From Microvirga lotononidis (lineage in GTDB: Bacteria; Pseudomonadota; Alphaproteobacteria; Rhizobiales; Beijerinckiaceae): a stretch of 64,000 nucleotides of DNA. Below the pieces are notes generated by a model. That model saw only the letters and a list, made by a program, of their open reading frames with translations, had not been told where the DNA came from and ran no database searches. Location of the stretch: contig NZ_CP141048.1 of assembly GCF_034627025.1 (NCBI RefSeq), positions 3,360,001 to 3,424,000 on the forward strand. The letters run 5' to 3'. The first letter of the stretch is position 1, and each line of letters starts with the position of its first letter. Both the position numbers and the translations under genes were made by a program. Of this stretch, positions 50,038 to 62,420 are shown piece by piece.

Positions 50038-52020
50038 GTGTTGGTCGAGGCCGGACATTTCGCACTCGCGCTGGCGCTGGGGTTGTCGCTGATCCAGTTC
50101 ATTGTGCCGCTCTGGGGAGCGCGCGCCAATGATCCCGTGCTCATGGCGGTAGCGCCGACGAGCGCACTCGCCGTGCTCGCCTGCATCGGTTTCTCGTTTG
50201 TGGCGCTGACCTTCGCCTATCTGAACTCCGATTTCTCGGTGCTCAACGTCGTCCAGAACTCCCATTCGGCCAAGCCCCTGATCTACAAGATTTCCGGCGT
50301 GTGGGGGAACCACGAAGGCTCGATGCTGCTCTGGGTGCTGATCCTCGCCCTCTTCGGCGGCGTGGTGGCGCTTGCGAGAAACACCGTTCCCCTGCGGCTG
50401 CAGGCGAACACGCTGGCCGTCCAGGCCTCGATCACCATCGCGTTCCTGCTCTTCATTCTCACCACGTCGAACCCTTTCACGCGCGTCATCCCGGCCCCGC
50501 TTGAAGGACAGGATCTGAACCCGCTGCTGCAGGATCCCGGCCTCGCGATCCATCCGCCGCTTCTCTACATCGGCTATGTCGGCTTCTCGATCTCCTTCGC
50601 CTTCGCCTGCGCGGCCCTGATCGACGGGCGCATCGACGCGGTCTGGGCCCGGATCGTGCGGCCCTGGACGCTCGGAGCCTGGGCGTTCCTGACGCTCGGC
50701 ATCGCCATGGGCTCCTACTGGGCCTATTACGAACTCGGCTGGGGCGGCTGGTGGTTCTGGGACCCGGTGGAGAATGCCTCGCTCATGCCATGGCTCGCAG
50801 GCACCGCGCTCATGCATTCCACCGTCGTGATGGAAAAGCGCGATGCGCTGAAGGTCTGGACGATCCTTCTCGCCATCCTGACCTTCTCTCTGTCGCTCCT
50901 CGGCACGTTCCTGGTTCGCTCCGGCGTTCTCACCTCCGTGCATTCCTTCGCGGTCGATCCGGAGCGCGGAACCTTCATTCTCGGCATCCTCATCCTGTTC
51001 ATCGGCGGATCACTGGCGCTCTTCGCCTGGCGCGCGCCCATGCTCAAACAGGGCGGCCTGTTCGCGCCGGTTTCCCGCGAGGGCGCGCTCGTTCTCAACA
51101 ATCTCTTTCTCGCCAGCGCCTGCGCTACCGTGTTCATCGGCACGCTCTATCCGTTGGCCCTGGAGGTGCTGACCGGCGATAAGATCTCGGTCGGCGCGCC
51201 GTTCTTCAACTTCACGTTCCTGCCGCTGATCATCCCGCTGCTGCTGCTGCTGCCGCTCGGCCAGACGCTCGCCTGGAAGCGCGGCAACTTCCTCGGCACG
51301 GCCCAGCGTCTCTACACGGTGTTCGCCATCGCGCTCCTGGCCACCCTGGCGATGCTTGCCTTCCAGCACGGCGGCCCAGTGGCCGCGCCGCTCGGCGTGG
51401 GATTGGGCGTCTATCTGGTGCTCGGCTCCCTCAACGAGATCGTCACCCGGTCCTGGTCCGAGGGCACTCCGTTGTCCGTCGCCTGGCGGAAAGCGAGGGG
51501 CCTGCCGCGCTCGGCCTGGGGAACGGCCATCGCCCATGCGGGCGTAGGCCTGACCGTCATCGGCATTGCCGCGACGGCCTGGGGTGTCGAAGCCATCGGC
51601 AGCCTGAAGCCTGGTGGGCGTCTCGCGGCGGGCGACTACGAAGTGCGGCTGGAGCGGGTTACCCCGCGCGTCGAGGCCAATTATCGCGAGGACGTCGCGC
51701 TTCTGACGGTCATCGGTTCCGGCCGCGAGCTCGGGACCATCGAGACCATGAAGCGGCTCTACGTGACCCGCGGCATGCCGACGACCGAAGCGGGCATCAT
51801 GACCATCGGGCTCGGTCAGGTCTATGCCAGCGTCGGCGAGATCCAGGCGGACGGGTCCATCGGCATGAGGCTCTATTACAAGCCGCTCGTCCTGCTCATC
51901 TGGATCGGCTCGCTCGTCATGGCGGCGGGCGGCGCCCTGTCGCTCACGGATCGGCGCCTGCGCATCGGCGCACCCGCTCGCGCCAAGATCGTGCCACCTA
52001 CCGCCGTCCCTGCGGAGTAG
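50038..52020 (+). CDS. ccmF: Heme lyase subunit CcmF
   Basis: A 660-aa polytopic membrane protein (CycK) that reduces and ligates heme to apocytochrome c. The tryptophan-rich WWD signature is GWGGWWFWDPVENASLMPW, with conserved His in SGVWGNHEGSMLLWV and IHPPLLYIGYVG. A periplasmic beta domain lies near the end (VEANYREDVALLTVI). GTG start at 50038 after AAGGGAGA. It is followed by ccmH after 3 bases. Confidence 0.97.
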   Translation: MLVEAGHFALALALGLSLIQFIVPLWGARANDPVLMAVAPTSALAVLACIGFSFVALTFAYLNSDFSVLNVVQNSHSAKPLIYKISGVWGNHEGSMLLWVLILALFGGVVALARNTVPLRLQANTLAVQASITIAFLLFILTTSNPFTRVIPAPLEGQDLNPLLQDPGLAIHPPLLYIGYVGFSISFAFACAALIDGRIDAVWARIVRPWTLGAWAFLTLGIAMGSYWAYYELGWGGWWFWDPVENASLMPWLAGTALMHSTVVMEKRDALKVWTILLAILTFSLSLLGTFLVRSGVLTSVHSFAVDPERGTFILGILILFIGGSLALFAWRAPMLKQGGLFAPVSREGALVLNNLFLASACATVFIGTLYPLALEVLTGDKISVGAPFFNFTFLPLIIPLLLLLPLGQTLAWKRGNFLGTAQRLYTVFAIALLATLAMLAFQHGGPVAAPLGVGLGVYLVLGSLNEIVTRSWSEGTPLSVAWRKARGLPRSAWGTAIAHAGVGLTVIGIAATAWGVEAIGSLKPGGRLAAGDYEVRLERVTPRVEANYREDVALLTVIGSGRELGTIETMKRLYVTRGMPTTEAGIMTIGLGQVYASVGEIQADGSIGMRLYYKPLVLLIWIGSLVMAAGGALSLTDRRLRIGAPARAKIVPPTAVPAE

Positions 52021-52023
52021 GTC

Positions 52024-52482
52024 ATGCGGTTCGTTCTCGCCCTCGTGGCGGCCCTTCTGGTCAGCGGTTCGGTCTTCGCCGTGCAGCCCGACGAGGTGCT
52101 CAAGGATCCGGCGCTGGAAAAGCGCGCCCGCGAGATCTCGTCAGGTCTGCGCTGCCTTGTCTGCCAGAACCAGTCCATCGACGATTCCGACGCGCAGCTC
52201 GCCAAGGATCTCCGGCTCCTCGTGCGCGAGCGTCTGGCGGCGGGCGACACGGACGGCCAGGTGCGCGACTTCCTCGTGCAGCGCTACGGCGAGTTCGTGC
52301 TGCTGAAGCCCACCTTCGGAACTCATACCCTGCTGCTCTGGCTGACGCCCGCGCTCGTCCTGGTCCTCGGCGGCATCGGCGCCTACGCGGCCATGCGGCG
52401 GCGCCCCCGTCTCGCGCCCGCTCTCGATGCCGAAGAGCAGAAAGCGTTGGACGACCTCCTCAAGCGGGATCGGAACGCCTGA
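52024..52482 (+). CDS. ccmH: Cytochrome c biogenesis protein CcmH/CcmL (thioredoxin-like)
   Basis: A 152-aa protein (CycL) with a signal peptide ([17 protein letters not shown]), the redox pair in [18 protein letters not shown] and one C-terminal membrane helix ([20 protein letters not shown]). It reduces the apocytochrome thiols before heme attachment. Full length. ccmABCDG are not in the window, the normal split in Hyphomicrobiales. Confidence 0.97.
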   Translation: MRFVLALVAALLVSGSVFAVQPDEVLKDPALEKRAREISSGLRCLVCQNQSIDDSDAQLAKDLRLLVRERLAAGDTDGQVRDFLVQRYGEFVLLKPTFGTHTLLLWLTPALVLVLGGIGAYAAMRRRPRLAPALDAEEQKALDDLLKRDRNA

Positions 52483-52648
52483 AGGCCATCGACTGGAGCG
52501 GCTGAAAAAGCTGCAGCGAGCGGGGCTGCATTCCCCGCGTTAATCACGTCCGATCCTTTGTGTTGATCATGCCATTGTGTCGCGGTGCCAAGCTTGGCGC
52601 AGGCTGATATCGGGCTTTCACATCTCCCGATATCTCCCTGCGAAAGGT

Positions 52649-53089
52649 ATGGTCGTGAAGCTTGCGGCCTATGGATTGTGTCTGATCCTTCTCGCGATGC
52701 CTTCCGCAGTTCGATCGAGTGAAAACCTCGTCGACAAGCGCGAGGCCTGCCGCGTCGAGGCGAGAAGCCGTATCGTGCCCAAGGGCAAGATCAAGGTCGA
52801 CGATTACCGCCGCATCGTCCAACGCCGCGCGGCCTATGTCACGCAATGCATCGGCCGAACCATGGTGGCCCGCAGCAACGCGCCACCTCCGCCGCGAAGG
52901 GTGCTCGATGACGCGACGGCGGATGCCGGAGAGCCTGTCGTCGCATCGCGCCTCCCCAAGCCACGTCACGCGGCGGAGCGGGCGAAGCCATCCAGGATGA
53001 AAGCGGCCTCGGCGAGAGCGGGCAAGGCCGCGAAGCCGAGGGGCGCCAAGGCCAGGTCGCCGGCTCGCCGCGGGAAATGGGGCCGCTAA
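52649..53089 (+). CDS. Secreted basic hypothetical protein
   Basis: A 146-aa protein with a signal peptide (VVKLAAYGLCLILLAMPSAVRS). The mature part has two Cys (REACRVEAR and TQCIGRTM), a conserved-looking KIKVDDYRRIVQRRAAYV segment, and a long Lys/Arg/Ala-rich disordered tail. Start chosen at 52649 after AAAGG. The family is not recognised; it may bind acidic envelope polymers. Confidence 0.7.
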   Translation: MVVKLAAYGLCLILLAMPSAVRSSENLVDKREACRVEARSRIVPKGKIKVDDYRRIVQRRAAYVTQCIGRTMVARSNAPPPPRRVLDDATADAGEPVVASRLPKPRHAAERAKPSRMKAASARAGKAAKPRGAKARSPARRGKWGR

Positions 53090-53268
53090 AGCCTCGAACT
53101 CAGTGGGAACTGGTCCTTGCGTGGAATGAAGCGGCACAACAAAACCTTAGAGCATCGGCACCCGAAACCTTACCAACAATTCATCTTCGGGTGAGCGTAC
53201 CGTAAGGCTTGAACCCCCATCTTGCTCTCATGACGAACCAACAAGAGTTCTTCGAGGAGAGACAAGAC

Positions 53269-54477
53269 ATGTTGGACAAGGTTTCCACTCCCGCCCGCAA
53301 GCGCACCACGAAGTGGCTCGGCGCAGTGGCCGTAGCCGCGATCATTGCGGGCGGCGCCGTCGAAAGCGGTTTGATTGCTCCCAATCCGGCCCATGCCGAG
53401 CTGCGCTCCATGTCGCAGCCGATGCAGGGCATGCCGTCCTTCGCCGACATGATCGACCGGGTGAAGCCTGCCGTCGTGGCCGTGAAGGTCAAGGTGCAGA
53501 ACGTGGCCGCCCAGGACGACGAGGACGGTCAGCAGTTCTCGATGCCCGACTTCCCGCCGGGCAGCCCGATGGAGCGCTTCTTCCGCCAGTTCCGCGATCA
53601 GCAGATGCCCGGCCGGGGCGAGCGTGGCGACCGCCAGCAGCGTCCGCGCCAGTTCGGCCAGGCCCTCGGCTCCGGCTTCTTCATCTCGGCCGACGGCTAT
53701 GTGGTGACCAACAATCACGTGGTGGAGAACGGCTCCGAGGTCACCGTGACCATGGACGACGGCAAGGAGCTGAACGCCAAGGTGATCGGCACCGATCCAA
53801 AGACGGACCTCGCATTGCTGAAGGTCGATGGCAACGACTTCCCGTATGTGCGCCTTGCTCCGCAGAAGGCCCGCATCGGCGATTGGGTCCTGGCCGTCGG
53901 CAATCCGTTCGGCCTCGGCGGCACCGTGACGGCCGGCATCGTCTCGGCCCAGCACCGCGACATCGGCTCCGGCCCCTACGACGACTTCATCCAGATCGAC
54001 GCGCCCGTGAACAAGGGCAACTCGGGAGGTCCGACCTTCAACCTGTCGGGCGAGGTCGTGGGCGTGAACACGGCGATCTACTCGCCGTCCGGCGGCAGCG
54101 TGGGTATCGCCTTCGCCATCCCGGCGAGCACCGTCGAGCAGGTCGTCGCCTCGCTCAAGGACAAGGGCTCCGTGACCCGCGGCTTCATCGGCGTGCAGAT
54201 GCAGCCGGTGACCAAGGAGATCGCGGAGGCCATCGGCCTCAAGGAGCCCAAGGGCGCCCTCGTGGCCGAGGCCCTGAAGGACAGTCCGGCCGCCAAAGCG
54301 GGCGTCAAGACCGGCGATACCATCATCGCGGTCGATGGCGAGCCGATCAAGGAGGCCAAGGACCTGTCCCGGAAGATCGCGAACGTGGCCCCGGGCAAGA
54401 CCGTGTCGCTCACGCTCTGGCATCAGGGCCAGGAGCGGACCGTGACCCTCGAGGTCGGGAGCCAGCCGAAGGCCTGA
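53269..54477 (+). CDS. degP: DegP/HtrA-like periplasmic serine protease with a single PDZ domain
   Basis: A 402-aa Do family protease-chaperone for misfolded envelope proteins. An N-terminal basic stretch and hydrophobic segment (WLGAVAVAAIIAGGAVESGL) lead to an Ala-x-Ala cleavage (NPAHA). The triad is His in VVTNNHVVENG, Asp in KTDLALLKV and Ser in GNSGGPTF; a flexible loop (FFRQFRDQQMPGRGERG...) lies before it. Only one PDZ follows (RGFIGVQMQPVTKEIAEAIG to LWHQGQERTVTLEV), where classical DegP has two. The start at 53269 follows GAGGAGAG; the longer frame from 53209 has no site. A hairpin follows. Confidence 0.93.
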   Translation: MLDKVSTPARKRTTKWLGAVAVAAIIAGGAVESGLIAPNPAHAELRSMSQPMQGMPSFADMIDRVKPAVVAVKVKVQNVAAQDDEDGQQFSMPDFPPGSPMERFFRQFRDQQMPGRGERGDRQQRPRQFGQALGSGFFISADGYVVTNNHVVENGSEVTVTMDDGKELNAKVIGTDPKTDLALLKVDGNDFPYVRLAPQKARIGDWVLAVGNPFGLGGTVTAGIVSAQHRDIGSGPYDDFIQIDAPVNKGNSGGPTFNLSGEVVGVNTAIYSPSGGSVGIAFAIPASTVEQVVASLKDKGSVTRGFIGVQMQPVTKEIAEAIGLKEPKGALVAEALKDSPAAKAGVKTGDTIIAVDGEPIKEAKDLSRKIANVAPGKTVSLTLWHQGQERTVTLEVGSQPKA

Positions 54478-54542
54478 TCCACATCAAGAGTAAAAGGCAC
54501 CGGGCTTTGTAGTTGATCGCCCCCCGCACCTGGTGTCTTCTG

Positions 54543-54597
54543 CCCACGGCAGGTTGGCCTCTTCCCCTCCAAGGCCAGCCTGCCGTTGGGCATTTTA
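54543..54597 (+). terminator. Hairpin terminator after the degP-like gene
   Basis: Arms ACGGCAGGTTGGCCT / AGGCCAGCCTGCCGT (54546-54560 and 54572-54586) pair over 15 positions with one G-T, extended by CCC/GGG, followed by CATTTTATT. It lies just before the next gene's ribosome site, so partial read-through is possible. Confidence 0.7.
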
Positions 54598-54616
54598 TTG
54601 CGTTACGAGGAGGCAC

Positions 54617-55315
54617 ATGCGGATTCTCATCATCGAGGACGACAAAGAGGCGGCCTCCTACCTCGTGAAGGCGTTTCGCGAAGCGGGCCATGTGGCGGAC
54701 CATGCCGCCGACGGGCTCGACGGCTATGCCCTGGCGGAGGAGGGGGATTACGACGTTCTCGTGGTCGACCGCATGCTGCCCAAGCTCGATGGCCTCTCCC
54801 TGATCCGCTCCCTCCGCGAGCAGCGGGTGGAGACGCCGGTCCTCATCCTGTCCGCCCTGGGGCAGGTCGACGATCGCGTGAAGGGCCTGCGCGCCGGCGG
54901 GGACGATTATCTTCCCAAACCTTATGCTTTTTCCGAACTGCTGGCCCGCGTGGAAGTGCTCTCGCGCCGCCGGGCATCGACTCCCAACACGGAACCGACA
55001 CTCTATCGTATCGCCGATCTCGAACTCGACCGCCTGTCCCACCGCGTGACGCGCTCGGGCCAGGAGATCGTGCTGCAGCCGCGCGAGTTCCGGCTGCTCG
55101 AATACCTGATGAAGAACGCCAACCAGGTGGTCACCCGCACCATGCTGCTGGAGCATGTGTGGGATTATCATTTCGACCCGCAGACGAACGTGATCGACGT
55201 TCACGTGTCGCGGCTGCGCGCCAAGATCGACAAGGGCTTCGACAAGCCGCTGATCCATACCATCCGGGGCGCGGGCTACATGGTGCGCGTCGGTCAGGAG
55301 GGCGACGAGGAATGA
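54617..55315 (+). CDS. OmpR-type response regulator
   Basis: A 232-aa regulator with a receiver (IIEDDKEAASYLVKAFREAG, phospho-Asp in LVVDRMLPKLDG, Lys in DDYLPKPYAFSEL) and a winged-helix DNA-binding domain (LQPREFRLLEYLMKNANQVV, VIDVHVSRLRAKIDKGFD, IRGAGYMVR). ATG at 54617 after GAGGAGG. It sits between a DegP-like protease and its kinase, so an envelope stress role is plausible; the closest known system cannot be told by eye. Confidence 0.93.
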   Translation: MRILIIEDDKEAASYLVKAFREAGHVADHAADGLDGYALAEEGDYDVLVVDRMLPKLDGLSLIRSLREQRVETPVLILSALGQVDDRVKGLRAGGDDYLPKPYAFSELLARVEVLSRRRASTPNTEPTLYRIADLELDRLSHRVTRSGQEIVLQPREFRLLEYLMKNANQVVTRTMLLEHVWDYHFDPQTNVIDVHVSRLRAKIDKGFDKPLIHTIRGAGYMVRVGQEGDEE

Positions 55316-55325
55316 GCGTGCTGCG

Positions 55326-56756
55326 ATGAACGCTTCCATGACTGCCCTCGGCAAGCTCGTCCGGACGACCGCGTTCAAGCTGTCCTTCGCCTATCTGTTC
55401 ATCTTCACCATCTTCGCCTTCGTGGGCCTCGGCTACGTGGCCTGGAACGCCCAGCGTCTGCTCACCAATCAGTTCATCTCCACCATCGAGAGCGAGATCA
55501 ACAGCCTCTCCGACCAGTACAGGTTCGGCGGCCTGCGCCGTCTCGTGAACATCGTCGAGCGGCGCTCGCGCGCGCCGGGCGCCATGCTCTATCTCGTCAC
55601 CACGGAGGCCGGCGAGCGGGTCGCCGGCAACGTGGGCGCCCTGCCGCCTGGCGTCATCGGTCGCACGGGGCAGTTCGAGACGCTCTACAACCGCACGGAC
55701 GAGACCGAGGCGCGGCCCGACATGGCCATCGTGCGGGTCTATCTTCTCCCTGGCGGGTTCAGGCTTCTCGTGGGACGGGACATCGAGGAGCGCAGACGTC
55801 TTCAGGAAGTCATCTACCGGGCCTTCGGGTACTCGCTGCTCTTCATCGTCGTGCTCGGCTGCGTCGGCGGCTGGTTCATCACGAGACGCGTCCTGAAACG
55901 CGTCGACGACATGACGGAGATCACGCGCCACATCATGGCGGGCGACCTGGGGGGGAGGCTGAAGATCGCCGGAACCGGCGACGAGCTCGACCGTCTCGCC
56001 CAGAACCTCAACGACATGCTGGATCGCATGGGCGAATTGATGCGCGGCATGCAGGAGGTCTCGGACAATATTGCCCACGACCTCAAGACGCCCCTCACGC
56101 GCCTGCGCAACAAGGCTGACGAAGCCCTGCGCACGGCAAGCACGCCTGACGAGCTGAAATCGGCCCTCGAAGCGACCATCGAGGAAAGCGACAACCTCAT
56201 CCGCATCTTCAACGCGCTGCTCATGATCGCGCGCCTGGAGGCCGGCAATGCCCGCGACGGGCTGGCGGATTTCGACGCTGCCGAGGCGGTTCGGGATGTG
56301 GCGGAACTTTACGATGCGCTCGCCGAAGAGGCGGGCGTTTCGCTCGAGGTTTCCGTGGAGGACGACCTGCCGATCCACGGCAGCCGCGAGCTTTTGGGGC
56401 AGGCCATGGCCAACCTTCTCGACAACGCGCTGAAATACGGCGCCTCGACCGGCGCCCCCCAGGGGATCAGCGTATCGGCCCATCGCAACGGCGGTGAGGT
56501 GCGGATCGTCGTGGCGGATCGCGGCCCGGGCATCCCGGAGGCGGAGCGGGGTCGTGTTCTCGAACGGTTCGTCCGCTTGGAGACGGCGCGCTCGCGCCCC
56601 GGTTTCGGCCTCGGCCTCAGCTTGGCGGCCGCCGTTGCCAGACTCCATGGCGGAACCCTGCTGCTCGAGGACAACGAACCAGGATTGCGGGTCATTCTCG
56701 CATTGCCCCTGAAGGCCGTCGAACTCCCGCAGGCTCCGCTGCAATCAGCCGCCTGA
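55326..56756 (+). CDS. Membrane sensor histidine kinase
   Basis: A 476-aa kinase partner of the upstream regulator. Membrane helices at about 20-40 (LSFAYLFIFTIFAFVGLGYV) and 165-187 (YSLLFIVVLGCVGGWFI) enclose a periplasmic sensor; HAMP follows (RRVLKRVDDMTEITRHIMAG), then HisKA with NIAHDLKTPLTRLRNKADEA and HATPase with NLLDNALKYGA, DRGPGIPE and GFGLGLSLAAAV. It starts 10 bases after the regulator stop. Confidence 0.93.
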   Translation: MNASMTALGKLVRTTAFKLSFAYLFIFTIFAFVGLGYVAWNAQRLLTNQFISTIESEINSLSDQYRFGGLRRLVNIVERRSRAPGAMLYLVTTEAGERVAGNVGALPPGVIGRTGQFETLYNRTDETEARPDMAIVRVYLLPGGFRLLVGRDIEERRRLQEVIYRAFGYSLLFIVVLGCVGGWFITRRVLKRVDDMTEITRHIMAGDLGGRLKIAGTGDELDRLAQNLNDMLDRMGELMRGMQEVSDNIAHDLKTPLTRLRNKADEALRTASTPDELKSALEATIEESDNLIRIFNALLMIARLEAGNARDGLADFDAAEAVRDVAELYDALAEEAGVSLEVSVEDDLPIHGSRELLGQAMANLLDNALKYGASTGAPQGISVSAHRNGGEVRIVVADRGPGIPEAERGRVLERFVRLETARSRPGFGLGLSLAAAVARLHGGTLLLEDNEPGLRVILALPLKAVELPQAPLQSAA

Positions 56757-56842
56757 CCCGTCGAGCCGGGTCGTGCCGGCACTTTTCTGTTGCCTCCGGC
56801 TCTCCGGCGTGAACACTCAGGCCAATCGCAGAACCCGATGGA

Positions 56843-59800
56843 TTGGCCGTGCAGGATCAGACGAATTCACTTCTCAGCCGCTTGACGAAGGCCCCTTTGG
56901 TCGCGGACACCAAGCGCGCGAAGGCGCAACTGGCGGATTTCGTCAAACGCATCCGGGAAGAGCCTGCGGCCGAAGGGTTGTCGAGCCATCTCGAAAGCGG
57001 AATCCTTCGCGATTTGCTCCTGGCTCTGTCGGATCATTCCCCCTTTCTGTGGCAGCTCATCGTCAACGATCCGGCCCGGACGGCAAGGCTCGCCTTCGAG
57101 CCACCGGAGGGATCGCATCGCGCCATTACCGATAGCCAGTCCAACCTTTTTCGGCACGTACGATCCGGGGCGATGACGCGGGCCGATGCGGTGCGCGCTT
57201 TCCGGCAGAACCGCAATGCCCACGCGCTTCTCGTGGCCCTTGCCGATATCGGCGGCGTCTGGAGCACGGAAGAGGTCACGCAGGCTCTCTCCGACTTTGC
57301 CGATGCCTCGGTGGCCGGAGGCGTGAATCTGGTGCTGACGGAGACGGCTGATCTCGGCCGCATCAAGCTCGGGAACCCAGACGCTCCAGGGGAGGGGGCC
57401 GGCTTCACGGTGCTGGCGCTCGGCAAGCATGGTGCGGGCGAACTCAATTATTCCAGCGACATCGACCTCGTCATCTTCTTCGATCCCGAGGCGAATGTGC
57501 TGAAGGACAATTCCGAGGCGGCGACGATCTATACGAGGATTGCCCAGCAGCTCGCCAAGCTCCTGCAGGAGCGCACCGCCGATGGATACGTGCATCGCGT
57601 CGATTACCGCTTGCGTCCCGATCCGGGCTCGACCCCGACGGCCATGTCGCTGTCGTCGGCTTATGTCTATTACGAGACGGTCGGGCAGAACTGGGAGCGC
57701 GCGGCCTTCATCAAGGCCCGGCCCGTGGCAGGCGATCTCGCACTCGGCGAAACCTTCCTGAAAGAGCTTCGCCCCTTCATCTGGCGCAAGTATTTCGATT
57801 TCGCCTCCATCGCTGACGTGCATGCCATGAAGCGCCAGATCCATGCGGTGCGAGGACATGACGAGATCGCGGTCGCAGGGCATGACATCAAGCTCGGGCG
57901 CGGCGGAATCCGCGAGATCGAGTTCTTCGTGCAGACGCAGCAGCTCGTCTTCGGCGGCCGCCGTCCGAATCTGCGGGGCCGCCGCACCCTCGACATGCTC
58001 AGGGCCCTGCACGACGAGGGCTGGATCACCGCCAAGGCGCGCGATGAACTTTCCGATGCCTACCGTTTCCTGCGCACCATCGAACACCGGCTCCAGATGC
58101 TGGCGGACGAGCAGACACAGCGCCTGCCGTCGGACGAGGAGCAGCTGAAGCGTTTCGCGAAGTTCTGCGGCTATTCCACCTTGAAGGCTTTCGCCAAGGC
58201 TCTCACGGACCAGGCGAAGATCGTGCAGGGCCATTACGCGCTGCTCTTCGAGGAGGGGCCGGAACTCGCCTCCGATATCGGCAGCCTCGTCTTCACGGGG
58301 ACGAGCGACGATCCGGAGACCCTCTCCACTCTTCAACGCCTTGGCTTTCGCGAGCCCGAGCGTGTGGCGGAAACGGTGCGCGGCTGGCATTTCGGCCGTC
58401 GTCCCGCGATCCAGAGCGCGCGCGCGCGCGAGGTGCTGACCGAACTCACGCCGGCCTTGCTCTCCGCGCTCGGCGGCACCGCCGATCCGGACGGAGCTCT
58501 CGCGGCCCTCGACAGGGCCTTCGGCCGCATGCCGGCGGCCGTCGAACTTCTCACCATCCTGCAATCGCACGACCGCCTGCGGCTCCTCTTCGCGGATCTT
58601 CTCGGCACGGCGCCGCGCCTCGCCGACACGGTCGCGCAATCGCCGCACGTGCTCGACGCATTGATCGATCCTGCCTTCGGGGCGCCCACGACCGACGATG
58701 ACGTTATCGAAAGCCAGGTAAGGCAGCTCATCGGTCCGGTGCGGGATTACGAGGATTTCCTGGATCGCATCCGCGATGCCGCGCGGCAGATGCGTTTCGT
58801 GACCGGCGCAAGGCTTCTCTCCGGAGTCCTGTCTCCCGCCCAAGCGGGCGAGGCCTATGCGGCGATTGCGAGCGCGGTCATCCGTGCCTCTTTCGACGAG
58901 GTCCGTCGGGCCTTCGAGAGCGAGCACGGCACGGTGCCGGGCGCAAGGGTCGCGATCCTGGGCCTTGGACGGCTGGGCAGTCGCGAACTCACCGCAGGCT
59001 CCGACCTCGACCTCGTGGTGATCTACGATTTCGACGAGAACTCACGCGAAAGCACCGGTCCTCGCAGCCTCGACGCGGTCGTCTACCACACGCGTCTGAC
59101 GCAGCGGCTCGTTTCCGCCCTCACGGTGCCGACGCGGCGCGGTCTGCTCTACGAGGTGGATCTGCGGTTGCGTCCGCAGGGCGGAAAAGGACCCGTCGCC
59201 TCTCAGTTCAAGGGCTTCGTGAATTACCAGAGAACCGAAGCCGATCTCTGGGAGCACATGGCGCTCACCCGCGCTCGCGTGCTGGCCGGGGACGATGTCT
59301 TCGGTGCCGAAGTCTCCGATGCCGTGCGAAATATTCTCACGATCGAACGCGATCCGAAGAAAGTGTTCAAGGATGTGCGCGCCATGCGCGAACTGATCGC
59401 GCAGGAGAAGGGTGACAGCGATCCGTGGGACCTGAAGCTCGCCCGTGGCGGCCTCACCGATCTCGACTTCATCGCGCAGGCTCTGGTGCTGGCCCATGGT
59501 GGTGCGCATCCGGCGCTGATCGGACAGGGAGCCGAGGGAGCCTTCGCCAAAGCGCAGGCCGAAGGCTTGCTGGATAACGGGGCCGCGCGTTCGCTCATCG
59601 ATGCGCACAAGCTCCTCAACGACATTTTTCAATGGCAGCGGCTGACGATCGAAGGCCGCTTCGATGCGGAGACGGCGCCACGGCCGATCCTGAAGCGGCT
59701 ATCGACGGTGGCGGGTTTGCCGAACGAAACCGTTCTGCTGTCGCATCTGTCCGACACGTACCGGCAGGTGACGGAGATCTACAAGGCAGTTCTGAAATAA
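56843..59800 (+). CDS. glnE: Bifunctional glutamine synthetase adenylyltransferase/deadenylase
   Basis: A 985-aa enzyme that adenylylates glutamine synthetase to inactivate it in nitrogen excess and removes AMP under nitrogen limitation, controlled by PII. Two nucleotidyltransferase domains are clear: N-terminal deadenylase GKHGAGELNYSSDIDLVIFF and C-terminal adenylylase GLGRLGSRELTAGSDLDLVV. HIKLGRGGIREIEFFVQ-type segment (KLGRGGIREIEFFVQTQQL) and LARGGLTDLDFIAQAL are conserved helical PII-responding regions. The start is TTG 56843, with a GTG two codons later. Full length. Confidence 0.97.
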   Translation: MAVQDQTNSLLSRLTKAPLVADTKRAKAQLADFVKRIREEPAAEGLSSHLESGILRDLLLALSDHSPFLWQLIVNDPARTARLAFEPPEGSHRAITDSQSNLFRHVRSGAMTRADAVRAFRQNRNAHALLVALADIGGVWSTEEVTQALSDFADASVAGGVNLVLTETADLGRIKLGNPDAPGEGAGFTVLALGKHGAGELNYSSDIDLVIFFDPEANVLKDNSEAATIYTRIAQQLAKLLQERTADGYVHRVDYRLRPDPGSTPTAMSLSSAYVYYETVGQNWERAAFIKARPVAGDLALGETFLKELRPFIWRKYFDFASIADVHAMKRQIHAVRGHDEIAVAGHDIKLGRGGIREIEFFVQTQQLVFGGRRPNLRGRRTLDMLRALHDEGWITAKARDELSDAYRFLRTIEHRLQMLADEQTQRLPSDEEQLKRFAKFCGYSTLKAFAKALTDQAKIVQGHYALLFEEGPELASDIGSLVFTGTSDDPETLSTLQRLGFREPERVAETVRGWHFGRRPAIQSARAREVLTELTPALLSALGGTADPDGALAALDRAFGRMPAAVELLTILQSHDRLRLLFADLLGTAPRLADTVAQSPHVLDALIDPAFGAPTTDDDVIESQVRQLIGPVRDYEDFLDRIRDAARQMRFVTGARLLSGVLSPAQAGEAYAAIASAVIRASFDEVRRAFESEHGTVPGARVAILGLGRLGSRELTAGSDLDLVVIYDFDENSRESTGPRSLDAVVYHTRLTQRLVSALTVPTRRGLLYEVDLRLRPQGGKGPVASQFKGFVNYQRTEADLWEHMALTRARVLAGDDVFGAEVSDAVRNILTIERDPKKVFKDVRAMRELIAQEKGDSDPWDLKLARGGLTDLDFIAQALVLAHGGAHPALIGQGAEGAFAKAQAEGLLDNGAARSLIDAHKLLNDIFQWQRLTIEGRFDAETAPRPILKRLSTVAGLPNETVLLSHLSDTYRQVTEIYKAVLK

Positions 59801-59845
59801 GCTTCCATCTCTGCCGTCGCGCAGGGTTTTCAGCCTCAAAAGAAA

Positions 59846-59874
59846 TGGCGCCGGGGCAGATGCCCTGGGCGCCA
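59846..59874. repeat. Inverted repeat between convergent genes
   Basis: TGGCGCC / GGCGCCA with inner GGGGCA / TGCCC, between the ends of glnE and the sensor kinase gene. T tracts are weak on both sides, so terminator activity is uncertain. Confidence 0.4.
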
Positions 59875-59901
59875 CGTTGTCGGCCGGATCCGTGCAGGAA
59901 C

Positions 59902-62229
<2,328 letters not shown>

Positions 62230-62420
62230 GCGATGCTTCCTCCGGAACCATTTACGTCCTGTTTCGGAGGACGTGCCGCATCTCTCCGAATCACTAACAA
62301 TAGAATCTTGAGCGGGTGATTTGTCTAGTTAGTAGAACCCGAAGGTTAATAAAAATTTTCCCATCTCGCATTCCCCTGGGGAAATCTTGGACAACGCGAT
62401 AACCTACTGAAACTAATGGG

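Noticed and set aside
53110..53160. An EcfG-type (GGAAC) stress promoter before degP
   Set aside because: GGAAC occurs, but no GTT-type -10 element follows at 16-18 bases.
53170..54423. A 417-codon minus-strand frame opposite degP
   Set aside because: Shadow of the DegP-like gene, with no recognisable motif.
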